From positions 459,687-523,686 of the forward strand of contig JAJYOK010000001.1 in assembly GCA_021796215.1 (NCBI GenBank): a DNA stretch of 64,000 bases, in the 5' to 3' direction. This DNA is from Bacteroidota bacterium. Its GTDB lineage: Bacteria > Bacteroidota > Ignavibacteria > UBA10030 > UBA8401. The notes beneath the pieces are model-generated. The model had not been told where the DNA came from. It made no database searches and worked only from the letters and a program-made list of their open reading frames with translations. Each line of letters opens with the position of its first letter. Positions within the stretch are counted from its first letter, which is position 1. Both the position numbers and the translations under genes were made by a program. Shown in pieces: positions 17,131 to 25,957 of this stretch.

Positions 17131-18513
17131 ATGTCAACCTTAATTAAAAATGGAAGAATAATTACTGCCGGTGAAGATTTTGTTGCCGATATTTTTATCG
17201 AAGAAGAAAGTATTGCTGCTATCGGCAAATCGTTGCCGATGCATGCTGATACAATTATTGACGCAAAAGGGAAGCTGGTTTTTCCCGGCGGAATTGATCC
17301 GCATGTGCATCTCGACATGCCGTTTATGGGAACGTTTTCGAGTGACGATTATACATCGGGAACGAGTGCGGCATTGTTCGGCGGTACAACAATGGTGATA
17401 GATTTTGTTTTGCAGACGCAGGGAAAGTCATTGTACAATGCTCTCGAAGCCTGGCAGGGGCGCTCCAACGGAAAAGCGTTGTGCGATTACTCGTTTCACA
17501 TGGCGGTCACCGATTTCAATGAGAATACAAAAGCTGAAATCGCGAAGATGATAAACAATGAAGGCATCACTTCGTTTAAAACGTTCATGGCGTACAAAGG
17601 TTCGCTCATGATTGACGACCGCCAAATGGTCGGATTGATGCAAGAAGTGAAAAAGCAGGGCGGTATGGTGACGACGCATGCGACCAATGGCGATATGATT
17701 GATTTTCTTGTTGCGAAACATCGAGCCGAAGGAAAACTTGCGCCGCTCTATCATTATCTTTCTCAGCCGGAAGTCACGGAGTCGGAAGCCTCCGGCAGGT
17801 TTGCCGATATGGCATATTACACAGGGGTTCCGGCATACATCGTGCACATGACCTGCGAAGGCGCGCTCAATCAGGTTCGCGGCGCCGCACGAAGGAATCA
17901 GAAAGTATTTGCTGAAACATGCATTCAATATTTGCTTCTCGATGCTTCATTGTATGAACAGAATTTCGACGGCGCAAAGTGGGTGATGAGTCCGCCGCTT
18001 CGACAGAAAAAAGATCAGGAAGCATTGTGGGGCGGGATTAATCAGGGAACAGTGCAGATTGTCGCTACCGATCATTGTCCGTTCAAATGGGAACAGAAAT
18101 TGATGGGGAAATCCGATTTTTCGAAAATTCCGAACGGCATGCCGGGCATAGAACCTCGGATGGAATTGCTTTTCTCCGAAGGAGTGAACAAGGGAAGAAT
18201 CTCGTTGAATAAATTTGTCGAGGTTAGTTCCACCAACGCTGCAAAAATTTTCGGAATGTTTCCGAAGAAAGGCTCCATCGCTGTCGGCTCCGATGCAGAC
18301 ATTGTTGTCTTCGATCCGAATGAAGAACATACTCTTTCTGCAAAAACCCATCACATGAATGTAGATTATTCCGGATATGAAGGATGGAAAGTTAAAGGGA
18401 AAGTGAAAACTGTGCTTATGCGCGGGCAGGTTGCTGTTGATGATAATAGCTTGAAAGTGAAACCGGGTTATGGAAAATTTGTGAAGCGAAACAAAGTCAA
18501 CGGAATAGTTTAA
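17131..18513 (+). CDS. hydA: Dihydropyrimidinase (D-hydantoinase family)
   Basis: A 460-residue binuclear metallohydrolase. Metal ligands are visible: His58 and His60 (DPHVHLDMPF), carboxylatable Lys150 (SFKTFMAYKG), His183 (TTHATNGD), His in YIVHMTC, and Asp in IVATDHCPF. It opens dihydrouracil or dihydrothymine to the N-carbamoyl-beta-amino acid. AAGGAG lies eight bases before the ATG. The position between preA and the nucleobase permease settles the substrate class better than sequence alone, since hydantoinases share all these motifs. Confidence 0.93.
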   Translation: MSTLIKNGRIITAGEDFVADIFIEEESIAAIGKSLPMHADTIIDAKGKLVFPGGIDPHVHLDMPFMGTFSSDDYTSGTSAALFGGTTMVIDFVLQTQGKSLYNALEAWQGRSNGKALCDYSFHMAVTDFNENTKAEIAKMINNEGITSFKTFMAYKGSLMIDDRQMVGLMQEVKKQGGMVTTHATNGDMIDFLVAKHRAEGKLAPLYHYLSQPEVTESEASGRFADMAYYTGVPAYIVHMTCEGALNQVRGAARRNQKVFAETCIQYLLLDASLYEQNFDGAKWVMSPPLRQKKDQEALWGGINQGTVQIVATDHCPFKWEQKLMGKSDFSKIPNGMPGIEPRMELLFSEGVNKGRISLNKFVEVSSTNAAKIFGMFPKKGSIAVGSDADIVVFDPNEEHTLSAKTHHMNVDYSGYEGWKVKGKVKTVLMRGQVAVDDNSLKVKPGYGKFVKRNKVNGIV

Positions 18514-18514
18514 A

Positions 18515-18587
18515 GGCTAATGATTCAAAGTTAAAGGTTGGCGCCGGCAATTTTTCTTTGAACCTTTAATCGTTAACCTTGAACTAG
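18515..18587. repeat. Intergenic imperfect inverted repeat, copy C
   Basis: TTCAAAG-TTAAAGGTT (18524-18539) pairs with the complement of AACCTTTAATCGTTAACCTTGAAC (18561-18584), with a bulge in the second arm. It fills the gap between the dihydropyrimidinase and permease genes. Confidence 0.6.
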
Positions 18588-18615
18588 ACATTCATTTACA
18601 AAATCCAAAAACTCT

Positions 18616-20169
18616 ATGCCCGCATTTCTTCCTTCCGAACTTGTCGAAACCGACTTGTCGTCGGTTGACCACAGTCCGCTTCTCAACGCCGACCTTGCAC
18701 CGACGAAACCTTCACAGCGCAAATGGGGAACGTACAACATTGCCGCGCTCTGGATTTCGATGTCCGCCTGTATTCCGACGTACATGCTCGCCTCGGGATT
18801 AATTTCCGAGGGAATGAACTGGTACCAGGCGGTGATCACGGTGTTTCTCGGAAACATGATCGTTCTTGCGCCGATGATTCTCAATGCACACGCGGGAACA
18901 AAATATGGAATTCCATTTCCTGTCTATTGCCGCGCTTCGTTTGGTGTTTTCGGTGCGAACATTCCGGCAATGCTTCGCGCGTTTGTTGCGTGCGGCTGGT
19001 TCGGCATTCAAACGTGGATTGGCGGATGGGCGATCTACAAAATCATCACCATTTATGTCCCGTCGTGGGATTCGCTTCCTGCGTGGATTGCAGGAATCAA
19101 CATTGCACAATTCGGATGCTTCATGCTGTTCTGGGGAATCAACATGTTTGTGATCTATAAAGGAATTGATTCGATCCGTTTTCTTCTCGACATCAAGGCG
19201 CCGCTTCTCATTATTCTCGGCTTGGCATTACTCACATGGGCGTATGAGCGCGCCGGCGGTTTCGGCCCGATGCTTTCACAACCATCGCAGTTTGTTCAGG
19301 GCGGACCGAAGGAAGGACAATTTTGGGCTGTCTTTTTTCCCTCGCTTACAGGAATGATCGGATTTTGGGCAACGCTCTCGCTGAATATTCCCGACTTCAC
19401 GCGCTATTCAAAAAGCCAGCACGATCAAATGCTCGGGCAGGCGATCGGCTTGCCGACAACGATGGGTTTGTATGCGTTCATCGGAGTGGCTGTCACCTCG
19501 GCGACGATAGTGATTTTCGGCGGAAAGCCGATTTGGGATCCCGTTGTGTTGATCACACGGTTTACGAATCCGGTTGTGCTTGCTGTTTCGTTGTTCGCAT
19601 TGTGTCTTGCAACTCTTGCAACGAATCTCGCGGCGAACGTTGTTAGTCCGGCGAACGATTTTGCAAATCTGTATCCTTCGAAGATTACTTTTCGGCTCGG
19701 CGGATTGATTACAGGAATTGTCGGTATCCTGATACAGCCTTGGAAACTCGTTGCAGATCCGAGCGGCTATATTTTCACATGGCTGGTTGGTTATTCGGCG
19801 CTCCTGGGTCCCATCGGCGGGATTTTGATTTGTGATTATTTCGTTCTCAGAAAGAAAAAATTTCAGTCTATTGATTTATATAAACGCGACGGAGTTTATT
19901 CGTACCGCCGCGGATTTAATCCTGCGGCGATTGCCGCGCTTATTCTTGGTGTCGCGCCGAATGTTCCCGGCTTTCTCGGCACCGTGCATCTTGTTGATCC
20001 GTCATCTGTCGGACTATTTTTTATGCGCCTCTACGATTATGCGTGGTTTGTAGGATTTGGAGTTGCATTTGTTGTGTATGCGTTTTTAATGAGAGGGCAA
20101 AAAATCAACTCATCCAATTCACTCTTGATTCGGGATTCCACTTCACCGTTGTCTTCTTCAGCTTCGTGA
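18616..20169 (+). CDS. NCS1-family nucleobase:cation symporter
   Basis: A 517-residue polytopic membrane protein with about twelve hydrophobic helices. It has NCS1 hallmarks: LLNADLAPTKPSQRKWGTYN at the N-terminus, ACGWFGIQTWIGGWA in helix 3, and GFWATLSLNIPDFTRYSKSQ. As the terminal gene of a pyrimidine catabolic operon it probably imports uracil or thymine (possibly dihydrouracil or hydantoin) with Na+ or H+. Its last 65 bases are antisense to the end of mmsA. The overlapping Ser-rich tail (about 21 residues) is likely not functionally important. Confidence 0.9.
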   Translation: MPAFLPSELVETDLSSVDHSPLLNADLAPTKPSQRKWGTYNIAALWISMSACIPTYMLASGLISEGMNWYQAVITVFLGNMIVLAPMILNAHAGTKYGIPFPVYCRASFGVFGANIPAMLRAFVACGWFGIQTWIGGWAIYKIITIYVPSWDSLPAWIAGINIAQFGCFMLFWGINMFVIYKGIDSIRFLLDIKAPLLIILGLALLTWAYERAGGFGPMLSQPSQFVQGGPKEGQFWAVFFPSLTGMIGFWATLSLNIPDFTRYSKSQHDQMLGQAIGLPTTMGLYAFIGVAVTSATIVIFGGKPIWDPVVLITRFTNPVVLAVSLFALCLATLATNLAANVVSPANDFANLYPSKITFRLGGLITGIVGILIQPWKLVADPSGYIFTWLVGYSALLGPIGGILICDYFVLRKKKFQSIDLYKRDGVYSYRRGFNPAAIAALILGVAPNVPGFLGTVHLVDPSSVGLFFMRLYDYAWFVGFGVAFVVYAFLMRGQKINSSNSLLIRDSTSPLSSSAS

Positions 20170-21562
20170 AGAATTCAATTGAACTTTTCCCGGTAATATC
20201 TCCGCTTCCGAATTTTGATTCGTTCCATCCGCCGAACGAGAACGGTTCGCGGGGGACCGGCACACCGATATTCACACCGATCATTCCTGCGCTCGCGTGG
20301 TCAATAACGTAGCGCGCCATTCCGCCGCTTTGCGTGAAGACCGATGCGGCATTTCCGTACGGCGATGCGTTTTCAATTTTCAAAGCTTCATCAATTGTCT
20401 TTGTGCGCATAATGGAAAGTACAGGGCCGAACACTTCTTCCTGCGCAATCCGCATTTCCGGGCGAACGTAATCAATAACTGTTGGTCCGACATAATAGCC
20501 GTTTTCTTTTCCTTCAACTTTAGCGCCGCGCCCATCCACCAACACTTTTGCGCCTTGCTGTTCGGCTTCGGTAATATATCCTTCGATGCGTTCTTTCGCT
20601 TTTTTTGAAATTACTGCGCCGAGATTTTTTCCCGGGACAATTTTTTTTGTCTCATCACATAATTTTTTGATGATATGGTCAACAGAACCGACAGCCACCA
20701 TTGCCGATGCCGCCATGCAGCGCTGCCCTGCGCATCCGCTCATCGAAGCGGCAACGTTGGATGCAGTCATGTCTTCATTTGCGTCGGGAAGAACGATAAG
20801 ATGATTTTTCGCTCCGCCAAGGCACAGTGCTCGTTTGAGATGGGATGTGGCGCGCGTGTACACAATCTTTGCAACTTTTGTTGAACCAACAAATGTCAAT
20901 GCTTGAATGTTTGGATGATCGCATAATGCTTCGACGCTCGCTTGTCCGCCGTTCACGATATTGAAAACCCCGTCCGGTAATCCGGCTTCGTGCAGCAATT
21001 CTGCAATGCGGATTGCACTGAGCGGCACAAGCTCGGACGGTTTTAATATCATCGTATTGCCGAGCACAAGTGCATTTGGTATTGTCCAATTTGGCACCAT
21101 TAAAGGGAAATTGAACGGCGTAATTGATGCAACAACACCAACCGGATAACGATCAATGCGGCATTCAACGCCGCGGCTGACTTCGAGAATTTCTCCTGCG
21201 CTCAATTGCGGCATAGAACAAGCGAACTCAGTTACCTCGATGCTTTTGTCAACTTCTGCAACTGCCTCGCTCAAGATCTTTCCGTTTTCTTTGTGAACAA
21301 GTTCTGCAAGCTCTTGTGAATATTTTTCCAGCAATGTTTTGTAGCGATAGAAAATCTGTGCACGCTCTTTGATCGGCAATGCTGACCAAGAAGGAAATGC
21401 TTTTTCAGCAGCAGCAACTGCTGCTGCAACGTCTTTCATTCCGGAAAGTGGAACGGCAGAAATTACTTCGCCCGTTGATGGGTTTTCAACAGGAAGCGTT
21501 TGCTGCTCGTAGGCAGGATTCCATTTTCCGCCGACATAATTACTGAGGGTTTGCATTGACAT
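20105..21562 (-). CDS. mmsA: Methylmalonate-semialdehyde dehydrogenase (CoA-acylating)
   Basis: A 485-residue aldehyde dehydrogenase of the MmsA type. It has the active-site Cys in CAGQRCMAAS, LTFVGSTKVAKIVY, ITPFNFPLMVPNW and GVPVPREPFSFGGWNESKFG. It converts malonate semialdehyde or methylmalonate semialdehyde to acetyl-CoA or propionyl-CoA, completing uracil or thymine breakdown. ATG at 21562 (MSMQTLSNYVGGKW) is preferred because AAGGAG lies just upstream; a longer reading frame reaches back to about 21676. It converges on the permease gene with a 65-base overlap. Confidence 0.92.
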   Translation of the reverse strand: MSMQTLSNYVGGKWNPAYEQQTLPVENPSTGEVISAVPLSGMKDVAAAVAAAEKAFPSWSALPIKERAQIFYRYKTLLEKYSQELAELVHKENGKILSEAVAEVDKSIEVTEFACSMPQLSAGEILEVSRGVECRIDRYPVGVVASITPFNFPLMVPNWTIPNALVLGNTMILKPSELVPLSAIRIAELLHEAGLPDGVFNIVNGGQASVEALCDHPNIQALTFVGSTKVAKIVYTRATSHLKRALCLGGAKNHLIVLPDANEDMTASNVAASMSGCAGQRCMAASAMVAVGSVDHIIKKLCDETKKIVPGKNLGAVISKKAKERIEGYITEAEQQGAKVLVDGRGAKVEGKENGYYVGPTVIDYVRPEMRIAQEEVFGPVLSIMRTKTIDEALKIENASPYGNAASVFTQSGGMARYVIDHASAGMIGVNIGVPVPREPFSFGGWNESKFGSGDITGKSSIEFFTKLKKTTVKWNPESRVNWMS

Positions 21563-21659
21563 GACAGCTCCTTGCAGGTTCATGAGGTGTGATAAATTGT
21601 TAGGCAAAAAGTAAGCAGTCGTTGCCTTAAATGCAAGTTTCGTAAAGAAAAAGCTTTTC

Positions 21660-21688
21660 TTGAAATCATTCCTCATGATTCGTATATT
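21660..21688 (+). promoter_or_regulatory. Promoter of the tRNA-Ser array
   Basis: TTGAAA at 21660-21665, a 17-base spacer, then TATATT at 21683-21688. Transcription would start near 21695, ten bases before the first truncated tRNA copy at 21705, so the copies should be transcribed as a leader of the tRNA. Confidence 0.6.
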
Positions 21689-21704
21689 AACATGTTACAG
21701 AATT

Positions 21705-21890
21705 GGTGAGCTGGCAGAACGGCTATTGCATCCCGTTGAACGGGACGTCCGCAGAGGAAATTTTTTGGTGAGCTGGCAGAACGGCTATTGCATCCCGTTG
21801 AATGGGACGTCCGCAGAGGAAATTTTTTGGTGAGCTGGCAGAACGGCTATTGCATCCCGTTGAACGGGACGTCCGCAGAGGAAATTTTTT
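21705..21890 (+). repeat. Three tandem 62-bp truncated tRNA-Ser copies
   Basis: Units start at 21705, 21767 and 21829 with a period of exactly 62, and the intact tRNA starts at 21891 in the same phase. Each unit has the tRNA 5' acceptor strand (GGTGAGC) and D-arm, then an altered anticodon hairpin (TCCCGTTGAACGGGA) and a variable-arm-like part. It ends in AAATTTTTT in place of the T-arm and 3' acceptor strand. The units are identical except for a C-to-T change in the hairpin of unit two (near 21803). No spacer sequence separates them. Confidence 0.9.
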
Positions 21891-21973
<83 letters not shown>

Positions 21974-21977
21974 CGCG

Positions 21978-22329
21978 ATGGCACTACAATATTTTGTTTA
22001 CGTCCTAGAATCACAATCCAGTGACCGATTATATATCGGTCAAACCGACAATCTGAGTGATCGTCTTATACGCCATAATAAAGGGTCGGTTGCTTCTACC
22101 TAAGCCGTATCGCCCGTGGAAAGTGATTTATCATGAGGAATTTCCAACGCGTGCTGAAGCGATGCAAAAAGAGAAATGGTTAAAAAGTGGAGCGGGGAGA
22201 AAAGAACTTAAGAAAATTTTAGACGCGAGAGGGCTATTGCATCCCGTTGAACGGGACGTTCGTAAGGGCTTGCCTGCTACAAAGCAGGCGAGGTTTACAA
22301 TAGGTACGAATCCTACGCTCACCGCGTGA
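21978..22329 (+). pseudogene. Frameshifted GIY-YIG endonuclease gene
   Basis: ATG at 21978 opens MALQYFVYVLESQSSD with the GIY-YIG core (YVYVL ... RLYIGQTDNLSDRLIRHNKG) and reaches TAA at 22101. One base later in frame the domain continues as KPYRPWKVIYHEEFPTRAEA, then MQKEKWLKSGAGRKELKKIL, the rest of the single-domain GIY-YIG fold with its conserved Glu. A one-base surplus (or two-base loss) around ACCTAAG at 22098-22104 splits the gene. After KKILDARG the frame runs into a tRNA-like remnant, giving a meaningless tail. Relatives are small homing-like or repair-like nucleases. It may be a real pseudogene, a sequencing error, or less likely a programmed frameshift. Confidence 0.85.
22231..22324 (+). 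repeat. Decayed tRNA-Ser-like remnant after the GIY-YIG gene
   Basis: Bases 22232-22259 are identical to 28 bases of the upstream 62-bp units (end of D-arm plus altered anticodon hairpin). A variable-arm-like part similar to the true tRNA follows, then an inserted hairpin CCTGC-TACAAA-GCAGG, then a T-arm and acceptor 3' strand almost identical to the intact tRNA. The 5' acceptor strand is missing, so it cannot fold as a tRNA. Confidence 0.82.
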
Positions 22330-22331
22330 TG
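22301..22331 (+). repeat. 31-bp direct repeat, right copy
   Basis: A near-identical copy (two mismatches) of 21950-21980, the tRNA-Ser 3' end with its flank. It marks the right edge of a possible insertion. Confidence 0.88.
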
Positions 22332-22390
22332 TGTACGATGTAGTTAACTTTAGGCTTCCAATCTGGGGGAAATAATGACTCCTACTTATT
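22332..22390 (+). promoter_or_regulatory. Possible degenerate or truncated fluoride riboswitch
   Basis: The 3' part, AATGACTCCTAC, followed by a terminator that re-uses CTCCTAC, looks like the 3' half and expression platform of crcB-motif fluoride riboswitches, and the next gene is crcB. The 5' part (CGATGTAGTT...) does not give the expected first hairpin or a full pseudoknot partner, so it is either diverged, cut by the adjacent repeat, or not a riboswitch. Confidence 0.3.
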
Positions 22391-22412
22391 GAAAAGTAGG
22401 AGCTTTTATTTT
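22379..22412 (+). terminator. Rho-independent terminator/attenuator before crcB
   Basis: Perfect nine-base stem CTCCTACTT/AAGTAGGAG with a six-base loop, followed by CTTTTATTTT. It can end tRNA-array transcripts or act as a conditional attenuator 36 bases before the crcB start. Confidence 0.85.
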
Positions 22413-22447
22413 AAGGTGATAAGGAAAATGTTTTAAGGAGGACTTTT

Positions 22448-22822
22448 TTGAAAAACGCTTTTATCGTCTTTATTGGCGGCGGTATTGGTGCAGTGTTTCG
22501 TTACTGGATATATGGCGCAGCAGGAAAATTGATTGGCGCGGACTTTCCTTACGGAACACTCTTGGCTAATATTCTCGGCTGTTTCATGATCGGCTTCTTG
22601 ATGTCGGTTTTTGAAGAACGTTTCATTGTTCAACCAGCGTTAAGAATTTTTTTGACGGTTGGTATTTTGGGAGGCTTCACAACATTTTCTACATTCAGCT
22701 TTGAAACTATTGCGCTCCTGCGTGATGGCAGTTATTTTATTGGAATTGTAAACATTGTTGTAACGTTCGCCGGTACACTCGGTGTAGCATGGTTCGGTTT
22801 TGTGATTGGAAAACTTGTCTAA
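22448..22822 (+). CDS. crcB: Fluoride channel CrcB/Fluc
   Basis: A 124-residue protein with four hydrophobic helices, GTLLANILGCF (the conserved Asn) and GGFTTFSTFSFE (the TM3 break and phenylalanine-lined pore). These match dual-topology Fluc channels that export fluoride. The start is TTG with AAGGAGG seven bases upstream; no ATG is available at the N-terminus. The gene lies 36 bases after a terminator-like hairpin and 18 bases before a DUF190 gene that often accompanies crcB. Confidence 0.93.
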   Translation: MKNAFIVFIGGGIGAVFRYWIYGAAGKLIGADFPYGTLLANILGCFMIGFLMSVFEERFIVQPALRIFLTVGILGGFTTFSTFSFETIALLRDGSYFIGIVNIVVTFAGTLGVAWFGFVIGKLV

Positions 22823-22840
22823 TTCTGAAAGGAACATGCA

Positions 22841-23188
22841 ATGAAATTGGAAGGTGAAGGGAAGCTGTTACGTATTTTTATCGGCGAAGCGGACCATTTG
22901 AATCATAAGCCTTTGTATGAAGTTATTGTTATGAAAGCTCGTGAAATGGGAATGGCTGGTGCAACCGTGTTTCGGGGTGTAGAAAGTTTTGGTGCAGCCA
23001 GCATCATTCATACAGCAAAGATTCTCCGGCTTTCGGAAGATCTTCCTTTGCTTGTTGAACTGGTTGATACGGAAGAAAAGATTGACTCGTTCAAGAATGT
23101 GGCGGGTCTACTACTTGAACAAGCACGATGTGGTGGTTTGATTACTGAGGAGCGGGCACATGTGATTCAATATACAGCAGGAAAGTAA
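22841..23188 (+). CDS. DUF190 (PII-like) protein associated with CrcB
   Basis: A 115-residue cytosolic protein of the DUF190/UPF0166 family. It shows LLRIFIGEADH near the start, KAREMGMAGATVFRGVESFG, and LPLLVELVDTEEKIDSF. The fold is PII-like and often encoded with CrcB; a role in controlling or supporting fluoride export is usual to propose but not shown. AAAGGAA precedes the ATG. It is cotranscribed with crcB (18-base gap). Confidence 0.88.
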   Translation: MKLEGEGKLLRIFIGEADHLNHKPLYEVIVMKAREMGMAGATVFRGVESFGAASIIHTAKILRLSEDLPLLVELVDTEEKIDSFKNVAGLLLEQARCGGLITEERAHVIQYTAGK

Positions 23189-23269
23189 TAGGTAATTATT
23201 AAAATGTGATCTGCATCTCAGCGTTTCTATTCATTTTTAGAGCTTTCTAATGTTCGGCTAAGTTTTTAC

Positions 23270-23297
23270 TTGACTTTATTCTTCTGATTAGTATATT
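23270..23297 (+). promoter_or_regulatory. Candidate promoter of the transglycosylase gene
   Basis: TTGACT at 23270-23275, 16-base spacer, TATATT at 23292-23297; the ATG is 42 bases on. The same TAGTATATT core occurs before the genes at 25958 and 41346, suggesting a shared -10 form. Confidence 0.55.
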
Positions 23298-23338
23298 TCT
23301 TGAAAGCTTACAGGATTAAACAATTATTTGTAGGTAAG

Positions 23339-25807
23339 ATGCGTAAATTTATTCAACGCTTGCTACCAATTAGTATTTTTCTTTTCATCATTGCGGGTTG
23401 CTCAAACAACTCCTTCGTAAAAAATGAAGGTGATTCTACTGAATTTTCTTCCGATCCGGCTTCTCCGGTTTTAGCTGCCGCCGCACCTTCTGCAGAAAAT
23501 CATGCGCTGCCTTCTTCAAAAAAAGATCCGACGAAGACACAAACCGGTGTTTCCAATCAATCTCAAAAAACTCTGAGCGACAGCAGTGCTCTTGCAGATA
23601 CTTCTGTAGGCGACACGCTTGGCTCAGAAGATGAAAAAGCAATTGCTCTTTTACTTGAAACAGCACGTCAACATTATCTTGCCGCGCTGGAAGCTCAGTC
23701 AAACGGTGATTCAACTCTTTCAGCGGATGAATTTGAACAGGCAATTCAATTTCTCAATGAAGTTGCATACTATCCCGACATTGAAAATAATAATGACTTT
23801 AATGAACTGAGCCGGAGTGTCATTGAAGATTACGAAAAATATATTGCTTCGATTGACGAACTTGGACCGGGAAGTTCAATATTTGCTCTGCGTGAAAAGC
23901 TCGACCTCGACGTTGATAAAATAGATGTTTCGAAAGTTAAAATTCCTAATGAAAACGTAACAGGCACAACTGTTCCGCTTGTTATGAACGATCAGGTTAA
24001 GCGGAATATTTCGTTCTTCATGAACAAGGGGCGGGATTATTTTGAGCGCTGGCTGTACCTTTCAGGAAAATATTTCCCCAGCATGTCGAAAATTTTTAAG
24101 GAAGAAGGCGTGCCGCAAGAAGTGAAATATCTTGCGATGACGGAAAGCGGATTGAATCCGTCTGCGCGGTCATGGGCACGAGCGGTTGGCATGTGGCAAT
24201 TTATGAGAGGCACCGGTTATTTGTACGGCTTACATGGCAATATGTGGTTCGATGAGCGCAGAGATTTCGAGAAAGCAACCCGCGCTGCGGCGAAGCACTT
24301 AAAAGATTTATATGCAGAATTTCATGATTGGTATTTAGTGTTTGCGGCGTACAATGCCGGCGTCGGAAGAATCCGGCGGGCGATACGACGAAGCGGTACA
24401 ACTGACTTCTGGGAAATGCGTCCTTATTTGCCGCGCCAGACACGAAATTATGTTCCGCAATACATTGCCGTTACGCTCATGGCAATGAATCCTGAACTGT
24501 ATGGATTCAAAGATGTGGAAAGAGCAGATTCACTGACGTGGGATGACGTTACTGTTACAGGCTGCGCCGATTTATCTGTTCTGGCAAAATGTGCGGACAC
24601 AAGTGTGGGCGAACTTCGGGAATTAAATCCGGAATTGATTCAATGGTGTACTCCGCCGGATGTTAAGCACTACACGCTGCGCGTGCCGGAAGGGAAGGCG
24701 GATGTCTTTGCTGAAAATTATGCGAAAGTTCCCGACGACAAGAAAATGAATTATACGCAGCATCGGGTACACCGCGGCGAAACGCTTTCCATTATTGCCC
24801 GAAAATACGGAGTGCTGACTTCAATGATCATGGAAGTGAACCATTTGAGAAAGCGTTCTTTGCTTCACATCGGACAAATATTGTTGATTCCTGCCTCTGC
24901 AACATTTGCAAGCGCTGAAGTTGAACCTGAAACGCAGCGCGCCAAAACATACAGACCGGCTTCTCGGGTGCGTCGTCTGCCGCGCGAATATCAACCGGTC
25001 GGACGCGATAAATTATATTATAAAGTGAAGCGGGGAGAAACACTTGGCCACATTGCTGAATGGTTCGGTTGCCGCGCAAGCGATTTGCGCAATTGGAATA
25101 ATCTTGCGTACGGCAGAATGTTGATTGCGGGAAGAAGGCTTGTCGTATGGGTTCCGTCTGAAAAGCTTGCCTATTACAAGAACATCGCAGCGTTGTCATT
25201 TGCTGCCAAGCAGAAAAGTATACACGCTGTGGAAAAACCTGCCGCTAATAATGAAGATGACGTTACCGACGCTAATGATCATTGGACGCAGCACACAGTT
25301 CGTCGCGGTGAATCGCTCGAGAAGATTGCCAACGAGTACAATGTCGCTATCGCAGACTTGAAAACGTGGAACAAGCTTAGTAAAAGCAAGATTTTTGCGG
25401 GTCAAACATTAGAAATATATATAGCATCCGGCAATCAATCGGTGGAGGCTGACCCGCCTGCTCCAACAAAGAAAAAAACTCCTGCAGCGAATGGTAATGC
25501 TGCGGGCAATCAAGTCACAACACATATAGTGAAAAGAGGGGAGACACTGGCAAGCATTGCAGGGCTGTATAATGTGACAATAGCAGATCTCAAAAAATGG
25601 AATAAGCTCAAATCTTCACGAATCGCTGCAGGTAAAAAGCTTCGTGTGCAGGCGTCGAATACCAAGACGACATATTACCAAGTGCGCGATGGCGACAGTC
25701 TGTGGGCAATCTCGAAAAAGCTCGGCGTCTCAGTGGATGATATTCAGAAGTGGAATGACATTGCAGAGGATATTCGTCCGGGCGACAAACTTGTCATCTA
25801 CCGTTAA
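23339..25807 (+). CDS. mltD: Lipoprotein lytic murein transglycosylase with five LysM repeats (MltD-like)
   Basis: An 822-residue cell-wall enzyme. A signal peptide ending in a lipobox (FIIAGC) anchors it to a membrane. A disordered Ser/Thr-rich linker follows. The SLT catalytic domain lies at about 225-400, with catalytic Glu in [11 protein letters not shown], then VGMWQFM and [14 protein letters not shown]. Five LysM peptidoglycan-binding repeats follow, each beginning like YxVxRGETLxxIA, and the last ends the protein at the C-terminus. ATG at 23339 is chosen because it starts the signal peptide; a TTG 39 bases upstream is in frame. E. coli MltD has two LysM copies, so five is long. Confidence 0.92.
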   Translation: MRKFIQRLLPISIFLFIIAGCSNNSFVKNEGDSTEFSSDPASPVLAAAAPSAENHALPSSKKDPTKTQTGVSNQSQKTLSDSSALADTSVGDTLGSEDEKAIALLLETARQHYLAALEAQSNGDSTLSADEFEQAIQFLNEVAYYPDIENNNDFNELSRSVIEDYEKYIASIDELGPGSSIFALREKLDLDVDKIDVSKVKIPNENVTGTTVPLVMNDQVKRNISFFMNKGRDYFERWLYLSGKYFPSMSKIFKEEGVPQEVKYLAMTESGLNPSARSWARAVGMWQFMRGTGYLYGLHGNMWFDERRDFEKATRAAAKHLKDLYAEFHDWYLVFAAYNAGVGRIRRAIRRSGTTDFWEMRPYLPRQTRNYVPQYIAVTLMAMNPELYGFKDVERADSLTWDDVTVTGCADLSVLAKCADTSVGELRELNPELIQWCTPPDVKHYTLRVPEGKADVFAENYAKVPDDKKMNYTQHRVHRGETLSIIARKYGVLTSMIMEVNHLRKRSLLHIGQILLIPASATFASAEVEPETQRAKTYRPASRVRRLPREYQPVGRDKLYYKVKRGETLGHIAEWFGCRASDLRNWNNLAYGRMLIAGRRLVVWVPSEKLAYYKNIAALSFAAKQKSIHAVEKPAANNEDDVTDANDHWTQHTVRRGESLEKIANEYNVAIADLKTWNKLSKSKIFAGQTLEIYIASGNQSVEADPPAPTKKKTPAANGNAAGNQVTTHIVKRGETLASIAGLYNVTIADLKKWNKLKSSRIAAGKKLRVQASNTKTTYYQVRDGDSLWAISKKLGVSVDDIQKWNDIAEDIRPGDKLVIYR

Positions 25808-25850
25808 CAAGTCCACTTTATTCATAACAATTTTGTAACAGGAAATGCTC

Positions 25851-25879
25851 TTGCTTCTTCGATAGAGTAGTAGTATATT
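25851..25879 (+). promoter_or_regulatory. Candidate promoter of the surface-protein operon
   Basis: TTGCTT at 25851-25856, 17-base spacer, TATATT at 25874-25879, about 80 bases before the proposed start codon at 25958. Confidence 0.5.
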
Positions 25880-25957
25880 CCTTCCGTGATTTTCAGGGTT
25901 TCAAAATAACATTCGTTTCTTGTAGTCCATTATTCTTTCATATAAGCTTTACTTCTG

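Noticed and set aside
20297..20608. Long plus-strand reading frames opposite mmsA
   Set aside because: They are antisense shadows of a well-conserved dehydrogenase, with no ribosome-binding site or recognisable product.
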